A stretch of 64,000 bases of DNA, taken from the NCBI GenBank assembly GCA_024509875.1, contig JAMPIV010014832.1, forward strand, positions 620,001 to 684,000. The letters run 5' to 3'. Source of the DNA: Oreohelix idahoensis (Eukaryota; Mollusca; Gastropoda; Stylommatophora; Oreohelicidae). The notes beneath the pieces were generated by a model. The model did not search any database. It had not been told where the DNA came from and saw nothing but the letters and a program-made list of their open reading frames with translations. Within the stretch, counting starts at the first letter, position 1; each line of letters starts with the position of its first letter. Shown here piece by piece: positions 12,591 through 23,433 of this stretch. Both the position numbers and the translations under genes were made by a program.

Positions 12591-13640
12591 GACGCATTGC
12601 TGCGACTATTTCCATATCTGACACCGTTCCAGAGCCCACCAGGCGCGTTTCCTGAAGTGCAGCTATATCCACCTGAAGTCGTTTAAGCTCATCATTAATT
12701 ATGGCTGTCTTCCTTACATCGTTTACGTCCTGTAGATTTTCGGATAGTCCAGTCAACATAGTCCTGACGTTCCAGCATCCAAATCTGAGAGTTTGCTTAT
12801 TTCCATTATTACGATAATTGCTTGGTGCAAAATTTTCTGTCCACAGTTCGGGTTTGACCCTAATCCCCATGCACCCAATGGGGAAAGCAGACAGGGGCGG
12901 GACAACACCTTATTGACTGGGGGCTGTCCAGCTTGAAGCGGGTGGTAGCTGTCCAGTGAGATCCTAGAACCTCTCCCACTGTCGGAAGTAGCCCCTGGCG
13001 CCATGCCCTACGCCAATTGGGCAAAATGCTTATAACCGGTAACTACTACTTCCCGTGTTTTGCCGACACCTATACGGTGAAACTAGAGTGTCCTCTCCAT
13101 GGCGCGAGCTTGGGCACAGTTATATGGAGATCAAGCTGTTGCCCATGCAGCATGTTCCCCCTCTCCACGCAGCCGGTAGATCCAAAGGAAGGGCAGTCGC
13201 CGATACAGTTTGGTACCAGCCACGTTGCAGGAGTTGCCAGAATAATGTCGAATCAACATTAGACTGCGTTAGGGACTCCGACTCCGGATTTATCCTAAGG
13301 GTTTACTCCCGAAGCCAATTCCATAAATGGATATTACCGCAAGGCAGCGGTGGTTTGAATTCAGAGTTCCTTCTCTTAGATAAGCTACCAACCAAGGATA
13401 ACGAGCCCTATCTGCCCGAAGCGGCTGGTTTTAAGGCGCCAGTCGCTCGCCTTTGCCCCTTCTCCCGTCAGTGGAAACAGTTCCGCCGGGCTCAAATTGA
13501 GCCACACGTGAAGGCCGGGAGCTGGACTTGGTTGTCAGAGGCTGCTTGAGGCGCGTGCCATAGGAGTATTTTATCTGCAGTGAGAGCTTATCCTCACTAC
13601 AACTCCCGGCTGTAACAACCTTTGGAACCAATTTTTAATT
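12591..13640 (-). mobile_element. LINE 5' end with endonuclease start, RTE-like family a
   Basis: On the minus strand a GC-rich 5' leader of about 770 bp is followed by the start of an AP-type endonuclease (12870 down to 12591). Visible motifs are TLRFGCWNVRTML and VDIAALQETRLVGSGTV; the Asn of CWNVRTM and the Glu of LQETR are the usual early catalytic/metal-binding residues. The frame then runs out into unrelated sequence, so the copy lacks nearly all of its protein and its 3' end. A short piece of the same leader occurs at 55440-55510. Confidence 0.75.
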
Positions 13641-14018
13641 AATCAGGCTTTAACTACATTGCTGGTTAAATGCTGTTTAAAATATCGCTCTTTGTTGGCT
13701 CAATTTAATTTAAAACAATAAAAAATTAATTAAATGTAAAGTAAATACATCAATAACTTTAGTTGTTACTTAACGTTTGGTGAAATAACGTTAAAAGTGA
13801 AAGAAAGTGCACAAAAATGCAAGGGTTTAAAAACGGAACATCTTAACAATGAATAGTTTCTCTTCGTTATCATTATCCGACGGTAAAGTAAAATGCTTCT
13901 CCACCGAACGAACTAGAAGTCCACTATCTCCCAGATTAACATGGTTTAGTTGAAAGATGTGTATTACATTATATTAAAAATAAGGAAATGTGTAATTTTT
14001 TTTTTAAAACAGTGAAAA
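13641..14018. other. AT-rich spacer
   Basis: No features seen apart from homopolymer A/T runs. Confidence 0.5.
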
Positions 14019-14026
14019 GTTATAAC

Positions 14027-14588
14027 CAGGGTTGTGGAGTTGGCCAAAATAAAATGTCCGACCACTACACGCCAACTAATGAAATTTTAGAAGTCCGACT
14101 CCGACTACTGTTTTTGTATTAGTCATAAGGCATAAGATTATGCACATATGGAGTTATGAGTATAATTATGGTATATATGTGATTGTGAATAAATTATTAT
14201 TTGGCTTTCGTAGATTATATTTTTAACTATTCATTCATTCCTACAGTAATACAAAACAAAAACTATTTTCACATATGATCATTTTTATTTAAATTGAATT
14301 GGTCCGTAAAAAAAAGGATCGCCTCTAAAAGGTCCGGTCTCATTGCTGCTGTCCAATCGGATACAATGTACTAAGTCAATAATATACAACTACTTTGAAA
14401 TGTTATTTCAGTTCTTTAAGCGCCCCCCCCCCCCCTTCCCCACCCAACATTTTTTTTTACATCGATCAAACGTGGATTTGCCTTGTCTTAAGTCTCGTAG
14501 GAGTCTGGACGTTTTTACCGACTCCTAAGTACCAAAAAACGACCGACTCTACGACTCCGACTTCACGAATCCCGACTCCACAGCCCTG
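14027..14588. mobile_element. hAT-type MITE, 562 bp
   Basis: Terminal inverted repeats CAGGGTTGTGGAGTTGG at the left and CCGACTCCACAGCCCTG at the right match at nearly every position. The flanking octamers gttataac (14019-14026) and gctacaac (14589-14596) agree at 6 of 8 positions, as expected for an aged 8-bp hAT target duplication. The tips CAGGG...CCCTG are typical of hAT elements. No transposase frame is present. Confidence 0.88.
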
Positions 14589-16076
14589 GCTACAACAACT
14601 GTCCAATATTTCAGCTGAAATTTTATTGGTAATATAAGTCGTCCATGAAGCAGTTGTTAACTAGTCGTCCATGAGGCAGTTGTTAACTATTGCGGATAAA
14701 AGCAGACTGAGTATTTAGGTTAAAAAATCTCACGCCTATTTTTTTGTGTGACGTCACATTTTTTTTTTAACAACCCCTCCCCCCCACCCCACCTCTCGCT
14801 ATCTTCACACTACTCACAGAATTTTAGATCCCCTCACTGCGTGACGTCATATGTGAACGACCTCTAATCAGCTTTATAATTTGTAATCTTATTTGCAGTG
14901 TTTCTGTTATGTTTTGTTACGAAATATTATTGTATGGTATGTTATATGGTATGTTATGTTACTGTGGTGTGTTTTGATGTTAAGAAGAATGGTGTGCATA
15001 TATTTGTACTTGAGTGAGGTCAACTGTGAAGGTCTCTGAGGTAAACAATGAACAACTGTATTACAGAGTACCTTCCTTGTTACCACATTACGATCTCACT
15101 CTAAGTTATATTCTTTTTTGACTAGCGTGACTGAAAGCTACATAAAGTGTCTAGGGTATTGTAAGAGTGTTGTTAAAGAATCTCAATACAAAAACATATA
15201 CAAACATATACTAATTCCTATGATAAACTCAACTAACTCCAGCTGTTAAATTTTATATTTAAAATATCTTTTGTTAAACTTTATTGATCCTGAGCCTAAA
15301 GTTGTTTTGGTCAGGACTATAGTTCAATGAGAATCAATTTAGATGGATAGGTATATTTACAAATATATATAAAGATATTTACATACAACAGACAATATGT
15401 CCATAGTACATTGTTACAAATTTTCAAGTTGATGTTAATTACTCTATTTAACTACAGGTACTGGGAAGCAGGGTGGGGATTGTCATCATCCCACTGTCTT
15501 TTGTTTCACTAGGATTGTTCATTTATTCTTTGGATGAACGTTTGGTCTAGACAGGAGATTTTTCTTTAATAGTGATACGTTGTCCCAGGCCAGATATTTC
15601 ACTTATCTGGGTCCTGGAATCACAGCAGTTGTAGTTGGTTTGGCCAAACACTTCAGTCTCCTCTGGACATGAACTTCTTTAATACAAGCAGGTGCCAGAG
15701 ACTCTTTGAAATCGTGCAGACTTTTTCAATGAGCGAGTACTAGCACCAGACAAGTGCCAGCAGGAACCCCTGTCAATGCAAGTTATGGTTCTGTCTTAAT
15801 ATCAAGCTAATTCCTCCTAATGTACATGTAATCATACGTTCATTACAAAAGACATGGTCAGCTCTCTCTGACAACCCTGCTTCTCCCCTTTAGTTTGATG
15901 GAACAAATGGTACCAGTTTTCTTTTCTCTTCCCTAATGGATGCTACGCCTCTGTCATTCCTGTAGTAATCTTTTCCATGCAATAAGATAGGTGTAATGTT
16001 CCTGTATGACCATCATATATATAGTCCTATAGTTTTAACCTTCTTAGATAGTCCCTTATATGATGGATCAACATCT

Positions 16077-17220
16077 ATAATAATAATAGTAATAATAGCC
16101 CCTTCAGTCATAACTGACTATGGGAATGCGCCCCTGAGGTGACAGCCCTCAGCTGCTTATTTTCCTGGTGCTCCTTTCGACGTTTTCTCCTCACCTCTGC
16201 TTCTTGTGTGAGCCTCTCTTCGCCCAATCTGAGGTGGCGCCGTAAATAGCATCGCCACTTAGTGCGATCGGCAGCTTCATCCTCCCATGTTGCTGGATCC
16301 ATGTCCAGTGCCCTCATATCTCTCTTGCACACATCTTTGAACCTCAGCTGTGGTCGCCCAACTGTTCTCTTGCCATCTGCTAATTGTCCGTAGAAGATAT
16401 CTTTTGGGATGCGACCATCTTCCATGCGGCGAACATGGCCAAGCCAGCGAAGTCTGCGCTGTCTAAGAAGCGTATACATACTTTGAAGGCCAGCACGTGA
16501 CAACACCTCGACATTTGTCACTTTATCTTTCCACGAGATGCCGAGGATGCGGCGTAGACACCGCAAATGGAAAGTATTGAACCTTCTTTCTTGCTTAGCA
16601 TAGGTCGTCCAGGTCTCGCTGCCATATAGGAGTGTGCTGGTGACGCAGGCATTATATACCGCACCTTTGGTCTTCATTGTGAGTTTAGAGTTTCCCCAAA
16701 CACGCGATGTGAGGCGGGCAAAGGTAGCTGCAGCTTTGCCAATGCGGCTGTCGATTTCTGTATCCAGTGAGAGTTTGTCATTGATGGTAGACCCTAGGTA
16801 TGTGAAGTGGTGCACCACTGCCAATTCATAGTTATCGATAGTGATAACTGGTGCAGCACCCACATCCTGACTCAGCACATTCGTTTTCTTTAGACTTATT
16901 GTGAGGCCAAAGTCCTTGCATGCTTTAGTGAAGCGATTCATCAAGCTCTGAAGCTCCTGTTGGCTTTGAGTGACGACTGCAGCATCATCAGCGAACAACA
17001 AGTCTCTTATAGTGACCCTTCTGATTACAAAAAAACATGGTCAGCTCTCTCTGACAACACTGTTTTTGCTTCAGCCTTGAAAGATTAAACAGACGGCCAT
17101 CTGACCTAGTGTGAAGGCATATTCCTTCAGTTGCATCTCTGAATGCATGTTTCAAGAGTAAGGCAAAGAAGATTCCGAAGAGGGTCGGAGCCAGAACACA
17201 GCCTTGTTTAACACAGCCTT
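16077..17220 (-). mobile_element. LINE 3' half, RTE-like family a, inside the left LTR
   Basis: A 5'-truncated non-LTR retrotransposon whose 3' tail (ATA/AAT-rich) points left. A 12-bp duplication, ggatcaacatct (16065-16076) and ggatcaccatct (17221-17232), flanks it with one mismatch. The empty site survives in the other LTR near 27200, confirming the boundaries. The minus strand encodes the reverse transcriptase from VKQGCVLAPTLFGIFF through the catalytic LLFADDAAVV and on through LLYGSETWTTYAKQ and LRWLGHVRRMEDGRIPKD to the C-terminus. The frame breaks between FNLSRLK and the FADD motif (near 17020-17070), where about 45 bp of foreign-looking sequence lies. Confidence 0.9.
16108..17001 (-). 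pseudogene. LINE reverse transcriptase C-terminal region
   Basis: A 297-codon open frame starting at the catalytic FADD box of an APE-type LINE reverse transcriptase. It continues through the thumb and connection region (YLGSTIND, then LLYGSETW), the WLGHVRRMEDG motif and a basic, Arg-rich tail. It lacks the endonuclease and fingers/palm, so it cannot make an active enzyme, although it has no internal stop. The family is the same as 4311-4878. Confidence 0.85.
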
Positions 17221-18447
17221 GGATCACCATCTAGGCCATGCCTAAATCTGCCATGGAACCATTTAATTACAATCTTTTATATAGCCTTTTCTTTTTTCAC
17301 ACAACCCTTTTTAATTAAAAAGTCAATAAAATCACTCTTACCACATATCAAGGAAATATAAACAAGTAACGATGAATTAGGCAATAGAATATGGCACACT
17401 TTCATCACTGCCTCTGTTCAGACTGCTTTCAGATGGTAGTATTATTAATAAAAAAAAAGCACAAGACTGCTCATCGCTTCTTGCCCCTCTGAATATTTTG
17501 GAAAAATGGCAGCGAGTAACCTACTATTTCGATAAAGTAAAAGGCTTTGGCCAATGAGACCAAGCATCTCTTTTTTTGAATGAATTCTTAAAAAAAAATC
17601 TCAAACAACTATGCGTTACTACTACCAACTAGATTTGTATATTAGGTCAGCCAATAATATTACGGCTTCCTTCAAATTTCATCCAATCCCCTTCAACGTA
17701 CTATCTTAACCTTTCTGTCACCTACTTTTTTCCCCCAAAAAATATGCTATCCAATCTAAGCAGACATGACTTGACCTGACAGTATCTCCGATTCTCTATG
17801 TATTATCCCCAATAATTGATTATCTAATGGACTACAGTATTTAGGTAATTAACAACATATTCTTAGTCAGCAAGTCTTCAGGTACACGAATATATGATTT
17901 TTATTGGGCTAAGTAGCTTGGTTCAAAATTCTATCTTTTTTTCTTTGTTAGTTGTTTATTTTTAAACTACCTCCTGTTCAATTCTTTTTCCATGTACTTT
18001 CAAGCTAAATACGAGAGTCTCTCGTAATACACGAGAATTACGTCATTCGCAACAAGAGCTAAGCGTGTTTTCATGACCGTAGTGTCCACATTTTCTAACG
18101 TTTACATCGTATTTTGGAAACCGCCTAAGGGCAATGCTATCAAGTTGGTTTTATTTTTAGAAACAATGTGAGACGTGATTTTTTGCGTTGGTTATCTATC
18201 CGTGCCCCTCCCCTCCACAATGTATTCTAGGCAAATATTTCATTTGAACTTGGAAAAGTGGAACGTTTATCTCAAGGTTACCCAGAAGCATTTGGTACCT
18301 TTATTTCGGCCATAAGGCGTTATCAAATAATACGCTGAAGGCGTAGGCGACGAAAACAATGAAAATTTGTAATACTATCCTATCTTTTCCTTTATGCACT
18401 ATACTGTTTTAATTTAATTTAGATATTGTATTTAGAAGTTCACCACA

Positions 18448-18460
18448 TATCTCCCCACTT
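18448..18460 (-). promoter_or_regulatory. Polypurine tract next to the 3' LTR
   Basis: On the minus strand aagtggggagata directly precedes TGTGGTG, the 5' edge of the LTR. A purine-rich tract there primes plus-strand DNA synthesis. It fixes both the LTR edge and the transcriptional direction. An identical tract recurs at 28412-28424. Confidence 0.8.
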
Positions 18461-18557
18461 AGAACAGACTATCATATGTCAGTTCCTACTTCTAAATACA
18501 CATAGATAAATTTACTACCTATGCCCGGTGACTACTCTGATGTTCGTCGTACGGATG

Positions 18558-18896
18558 TCAACTTAAAAAATCTGCACCCACATTGGTTTTGCCTGGAATA
18601 TATTCTGTGGTAAACTGGTATGGCTGTAGGAGCAACGACCAACGTAATAATCTAGCATTTTCATGCCTTGCTTGTAATAGACACACTAGTGGTTTATGAT
18701 CTGTTTGGATCTTAAATGATTTACCATAGAGATAAATCTGGAACTTTTTTATAGCCCATATGACAGCTAAACATTCTTTTTCACTTGTTGAATATTTTTG
18801 TTCTGCTGAGTTCAACTTACGGCTGGCATACGCTACTGGGGTTAATTCCCCGTCCAGTGAAGTTGACCTTAGTAATAGAGCTGAACCCAAACCTAT
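18558..18896 (-). pseudogene. Retrotransposon RNase H domain
   Basis: The minus strand carries the gypsy-type RNase H: TPVAYASRKLNSAEQKYST, then EKECLAVIWAIKKFQIYLYG, then IQTDHKPL, ending NVGADFLS and stop. The Glu of EKECLA and the Asp of TDHKPL are expected active-site residues. The first part (TDASNIGL) is separated from it by the LINE at 18897-19449; the two halves join exactly across the 8-bp duplication. Pol ends here, about 110 bp from the LTR. Confidence 0.88.
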
Positions 18897-19449
18897 CCAT
18901 ACTAGAATTGCTTTGGCAGCTAGCGCCTTCAATAGATTATCTAACATTTGGAAATTACGATCATTGAATATACATACCAAGCTTCGTCTATTTAATTCAA
19001 ATGTTATCTCAGTGTTAACATACGGCTGTGAGAGTTGGAAAATAACAAAATCATTGGAGAACAAGCTGAATACATTCGAGAACAAATGTCTTAGAAAACT
19101 CATGAACATCAGTTGGAAAGAATTCAAGACTAATCGACAAAGAGAAGACTCTAGGCAGAAATATGTCTCCGACTATATAAGGAAAAGACGATGGTCATAT
19201 ATCGGTCATGTCCTACGAATGCAAAACAACAGAATACCACTACAGGCGCTCACTTAGGTTCCTGAGGGTAAGAGGAAAAAAAAGGAAGACCAAAAGAAAC
19301 ACTCAGAAGAACAATAATAAGAGAAGGAAGAACGTTGGGCCTAAATAATGTGCAAGAGCTAAGAGGAGTGGCGTCACAACGAACAACCTGGAGAGCACTG
19401 GTTTCTGCCTTATGCGCCGTGTTTGGTGCTTAAAGAATTTATTATTATT
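18897..19449 (+). mobile_element. LINE 3' fragment, family b, inside RNase H
   Basis: A plus-strand, 5'-truncated LINE with an (ATT)n tail, flanked by the 8-bp duplication aaacctat (18889-18896, 19450-19457). It encodes KLRLFNSNVISVLTYGCESW, then RRWSYIGHVLRMQNNRIPL; a premature stop and an A-run frameshift follow (about 19255-19285). A second, intact-frame copy of the same 3' end is at 28486-28741. Confidence 0.9.
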
Positions 19450-20597
19450 AAACCTATATTACTAGCATCCGTTCTCACAGTGAATTCTTGACTCAAGTCA
19501 GGTAATTTCAAAATAGGCCTGCTTGTGAGCTTTTCCTTCAACTCTTGGTAGGCTAATTCACGCTGCGCTGACCAAGTAATTCTATCAGGATTTCCTTTGC
19601 GTGTTAAATCAGTCAAAGGAGCACATATGGAGTTAAAGTTTTTAATATACTTTTGGTAGAAACCACATAATGAGACAAAAGATCGCACATCTTTCTTTGT
19701 CTGTGGTCTTGGTGCTCTTTTCAACTTCTCCAGATTCTTGGGGTCAGGGGTCATGTTTCCCTGATGTACTGTGTGTCCCAAGAATTCCAGCTCTTTACAT
19801 CCCACACAGCATTTTGTCGGTCTAGCGGTCAAATTCGTCTCTCTAAGTCGATTAAACAACATATCCAGAGAGTTAATGTGTTCCTCAAATGTTTCAGTCG
19901 CTATGAGAATATCATCCATGAAGTTGGTGATGCATGGATTATTCAGGGGATCCAGTAATTTTCTCATCATCCTCGAAAACACACTCGGTGCATTTTTCAG
20001 CCCGAATGGCAACATGTTAAATTCATAATGTCCTTCCGAGGTGCTGAAGGCTAAATAAGGTCTAACCTCTGGCTTTACTGGAATCTGATAGTAGCCTTTG
20101 CTCAGATCCACTTTAGAGAAATATTTAGCTTTATTCAGCCTGGCAAACAGCTGATTTGTATCAGGTAATTGATCCACCTGACCTTCTGTGACAGCATTCA
20201 GTTTCCTGTAATCTATAAACAGTCTGTGTTCTCCAGAGGGCTTTCTCAACAGAACCACACTGGAGCTGTAAGGAGATTCACTGTGCGAGATAATCCTTTC
20301 TCTCAACAGATAATCTATCTCCTCCTTCAAAGCTTTTTCTTTAGTGAACGGAATCGAATAGGCTCTCATACAGATTGGTGTTGGGTCTATGAGTTTCATA
20401 TCATACTCTAATAAATTTGTATGCCCCGGTCGGTCCGTTAACACATCTGTATGATCATCCAGAACCTGTTGAACTCTCTCCCTCTGATTTTTCGTTAAGT
20501 GCGCACTGATTTTCACCTGTGCAGCGGTCTCACAGGGGTGTAAAGGATATTCATGAGAGGTGAGTGGTTCCTTTTTCATTTCCATTGCAACAGACAA
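19450..20597 (-). pseudogene. Gypsy-type reverse transcriptase
   Basis: A long open minus-strand frame, truncated at its C-terminus by the LINE insertion. Motifs in order: SSVVLLRKPSGEHRLFIDYR (template-grip region), FSKVDLSKGYYQIPV (first catalytic Asp), FNMLPFGLKNAPSVF, then the catalytic NFMDDILIATE, EFLGHTVH and the connection region KDVRSFVSLCGFYQKYI. All three catalytic aspartates are present. The frame overlaps the integrase C-terminal frame by 47 bp in another phase, so a programmed shift or a mutation joins them. Integrase lying upstream of this domain is the unusual feature. Confidence 0.92.
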
Positions 20598-20979
20598 GGT
20601 CAGTAGGTGTGTCTCCTCCTGGTTTTCTCTGTCCAGATATTTTGTTCAGGAGATTCACATGATAGATTTTCTCTTTCCCCTTTTTATCTATCTTATAATT
20701 TGTTCTAGACACCTTCTCTAGAACTGTATATGGACCTTGCCATCCAATTTGCAATTTATTATGGCTGCCGGGCAGTAGAAGGAGCACCTTCTCTCCCACA
20801 GCTAATTCTCTATCCTTCGCTTTCTTATTGTAATAGGCAGCATGCTTTTTCCTGGCTTGTCTCAAATTTTCATTGGCAAGTTTCCAGCCAGTTTTAAGAC
20901 GAGTGGTCAGCTCGTTCACATATTGATATGATGAGGTAATATTTTCTTCTGCCTTTTCATCGGTCCATGTCCTTAACAA
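20551..20979 (-). pseudogene. Integrase C-terminal (GPY/F-type) module
   Basis: A 142-codon frame with LRTWTDEKAEENITSSYQYV, a basic ARKKHAAYYNKKAKDRE segment, VGEKVLLLLPGSHNKL, then WQGPYTVLEKVSRTNYKI and YHVNLLNK. This is the end of a Ty3/gypsy integrase: the helix after the catalytic core plus the GPY/F module that binds DNA. It lies between the broken integrase zinc domain and the reverse transcriptase. Confidence 0.88.
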
Positions 20980-20981
20980 TG

Positions 20982-21806
20982 CTACATATGGACCTTTAAT
21001 ATTGTTGACCTATTTTTCCATGCACCGGTATGGTCTCTTCCATTGGAAGCATTATAGTGAGGACTTTTCTTCCTAGAATCATCATTCACAAATCGACCAC
21101 TACCAATTTTTTTCTTGGGGTTTTCATCCCACTTTAAATTCCTTGTGAGAGATCTTCTCTCTCTGTTATCTTCACCCAGTTCACATAATTCCGACCGAGG
21201 GATTGTCGGCTTATTCTGGGGTAAAACATTTCGTTGTACTCGCTGCATAGTGGCCATTTTAAAACATTCGAGTGAAGACTGTCTGTGAAAGGGGGGTTCC
21301 CATTCCACTTTTTCCACTTTATTATAATTATTTTTCTTTCCAGGCCTAAGTTTGCCCCGTGGCGTGTCTAGGTCCTGATTCATTTTCCCACGTGTGGGTG
21401 TTCCCTCTTTATTTTCTGGCCCAGGTTTGCCATAATGCTTCTCTTGCATTTGGTTAGCATTTTTCCACCCTGTGGAATTTTTCTTGTTGCACTGGTCGCA
21501 GGCCTCGACAAATTTTCTGATGTCTTCATCCACTCCTGGCCAGTAATAAGTCATAGATGTCCTTAAACAGGTGCGACCCATCCTCAGATGTCCACCGTCT
21601 AGAACATGTGTTTATCTCATAACTCGTTCCCTATATTTCGAGGGCACGACCAACTGTCCACACCCGTATGATCCTGCTTTATCCGCCCTGTAAAGCAGTC
21701 CATCATCAAAATAGAATTCTCCTTTTCTAGGAGGGATATGGAGTTTTTGGAGTTTCTCAAAACACGGCTTCAGTGATCTATCTTTAGCCTGTGCCTTCCT
21801 ACACTC
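20982..21806 (-). pseudogene. Integrase zinc-binding domain; catalytic core missing
   Basis: From about 21790 the minus strand reads KGEFYFDDGLLYRADKAG, then LVVPSKYRERVMR, an in-frame stop, THVLDGGHLRMGRT, YYWPGVDEDIRKFVEACDQC. This is the H2C2 zinc-binding domain of a gypsy integrase. After CDQCNKKN the frame stays open for about 160 codons (21476-20982) but shows no D,D-35-E core. It is instead hydrophilic, rich in Lys/Asn/Arg/Pro. The core appears to have been replaced or rearranged. Confidence 0.8.
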
Positions 21807-22328
21807 TTAACGAGACATAGTTTTTGGTGGTTCCTCCTCCTTTCTAGAGGTCGACTTGACCTGAAGCGTGGCCATTACTACAGGTCTCCTATTACAATTT
21901 TCGGTGTTATGGTTGTCCATCCGACAATTTTTACACCACCTCTTTCCTTGGTTAAAAGGTTTTCTTTTATCATATTTCCATTCATTGAATTGTGGGGTTT
22001 TATTTTTATAGTCATTGCGTGGCCTATCAAACTGGTGCTTACCTTTGTTCTGTTCTCTATGGTCACACCTATTAAAGTTTTGTGGTGCCTTAAAATTGTC
22101 CACCTGTTTCTTTTTAGTACCAGCTACTTCTGCTTGGGCTGCCTGATACCTCTCAGCGACATTGAGTAACTCACCCAGCCTCTCTGCACCTTGTTCCATG
22201 AGAAACTTTCTCAGGTCTGGAGCCATGGACTCTCTTAATTGCTCAATCAGGATCATTTCCTTAAGATATTGGGTTTTCCCCAGAGCAGTCCATTTCTCCA
22301 AGTTAGTCTCTAACCGTGCAGAGAACAC
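21807..22328 (-). pseudogene. gag C-terminal part with CCHC zinc knuckle
   Basis: A 173-codon minus-strand frame: MFSARLETNLEKWTALGK, then QLRESMAPDLRKFLMEQGA, a basic region, and KRWCKNCRMDNHNTENCNRR. The last is a C-X2-C-X4-H-X4-C zinc knuckle, the nucleocapsid motif that binds element RNA. The frame runs directly into integrase sequence with no protease (D-T/S-G) between. Confidence 0.9.
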
Positions 22329-22452
22329 GTGATAGGTCTCACCCGACAGTAGCTTGGCATTCCTAAATTTTTTCTATAAAATTCTCCGTTCTTTTCGTAT
22401 CTTAATAAAAGAGCCTACTTTAGCATGTCGTAATTGTCTTGGTCATCTCTGC

Positions 22453-22512
22453 TCATTTTGGCAAAAACTTCATAAGCTGTTCCCCTAAACCCCTTGGATA
22501 ACTTGAGGCTCC

Positions 22513-22565
<53 letters not shown>

Positions 22566-23127
22566 GCCCATATGTAGTAGCCAAAAGCTCAAATCTACTT
22601 AAATACCCTTCTATGTCATCATCTTTCTCAACAAAATGGTCTACATGAAAACCCATAGCTGAGATTGAGGCTCCCTGACTAGCAGTGGCATCTGAGGCAA
22701 AGGGGCTGGCACCATTTTCAGGAGCATGGCCTTGAAATTCCAATTCTCTTGGTCGTAGCTCGTGCTCCCTTTGTAACCTCTTCTCCTTTTCTGCTTCCCT
22801 TTCAGCAGCCTGTCTCTTTTCTTCTCTTTCTGCAGCTAATCTCTTTTCTTCTGCCTCCAACTTCTTCTCTTCATACTGGAGCCTTTTAATCTCTGCCTCC
22901 ATATCTGCATCTAATGCCCTAGCCTCCTTGTCAGCCTCAATCTGCAGCCTCTTAAGTTCTTTGTCAGCCTCTAACCTTCTTTCTGCTTCTAACTTCCTGT
23001 CTTCCCTATCTCGTTCAATAAATTTGTCACATTCTGAAGTTACATACTGGACCAGATCTGGTCCATCCATGCCCATCTCTTTAGCAGTCTGCACAGCGGC
23101 AGATCTGAACTTGGCCAAATCAGCCAT
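22453..23127 (-). pseudogene. gag N-terminal part, coiled coil, (GA)n-disrupted
   Basis: Starts MADLAKFRSAAVQTAKEMG about 300 bp inside the 5' LTR, the expected position for gag. Residues about 35-130 are a charged coiled coil (runs of EAERRLEADKELKRLQ type), suited to capsid self-assembly. The gag core starts with DDIEGYLSRFELLATTYGLE. The coding sequence is then invaded by about 59 bp of (CT)n (22507-22565), giving a run of Arg-Glu and putting the downstream SKGFRGTAYEVFAKMS-type sequence out of frame. Confidence 0.9.
22507..22565. repeat. (CT)n expansion inside gag
   Basis: Almost pure CT repeat in the coding strand of gag. It changes the reading frame and probably grew from the GAGAGA codons of the original LERE sequence. 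Confidence 0.95.
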
Positions 23128-23412
23128 TCTAACTCAAGCAGGTCTAATAAGGTTCTAAGACAATCTTAAACTTAACTAAAATAAATACTAACTATAATTA
23201 ACTAATTACTACTGGCTGTGACAACCTATCACTGTAAATCTCCTCTTAATTATTTTTATCTTCTTAGGGGGTGTTCCTAACCTCTACTAACACTAGTAAT
23301 ACAATCTTGAATTTATATACTGCTGCTAATTTTTATTCCTGGAGTTAGTTAATATATGCTGTATGAGATTCCTATTTCAAACATTCATCTATATATGCCA
23401 AATTCAAGTCTC

Positions 23413-23428
23413 GGACTTAGAGACCCCA
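23413..23428 (-). promoter_or_regulatory. Candidate primer-binding site
   Basis: On the minus strand, five bases after the LTR edge, the sequence TGGGGTCTCTAAGTCC begins with the TGG expected to pair with a tRNA CCA end. I could not match the rest to a particular tRNA, so only the position is supportive. Confidence 0.4.
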
Positions 23429-23433
23429 ATATA

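Larger units (their letters stand above)
14963..18447 (-). repeat. 3' LTR (left), interrupted
   Basis: Begins TGTGGTG and ends CACCACA on the plus strand, a perfect 7-bp inverted repeat. After removing the LINE at 16077-17220 and its duplicated target it is about 2.33 kb, long for an LTR. It matches 23434-28411 with the same ends. Its first 276 bp differ from the other LTR at one base, but 15239-15377 is unrelated to the matching interval of the other LTR. The left flank is gttac; no clean partner was found because the far right end of the tandem is lost. Confidence 0.85.

Noticed and set aside
14963..15238. A short 276-bp LTR pair (14963-15238 and 23434-23709)
   Set aside because: I first took these near-identical blocks as the whole LTRs. 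The polypurine tract at 18448, the CACCACA ends and the continuing homology show they are only the first part of 2.3-kb LTRs.
18760..19257. 165-codon plus-strand gene
   Set aside because: It is a chance read-through from antisense RNase H sequence into the inserted LINE; the junction is the target duplication at 18889-18896.
23413..23428. Naming the primer tRNA
   Set aside because: Beyond the TGG start I could not match the sequence to a tRNA 3' end; a tRNA set from this genome would be needed.
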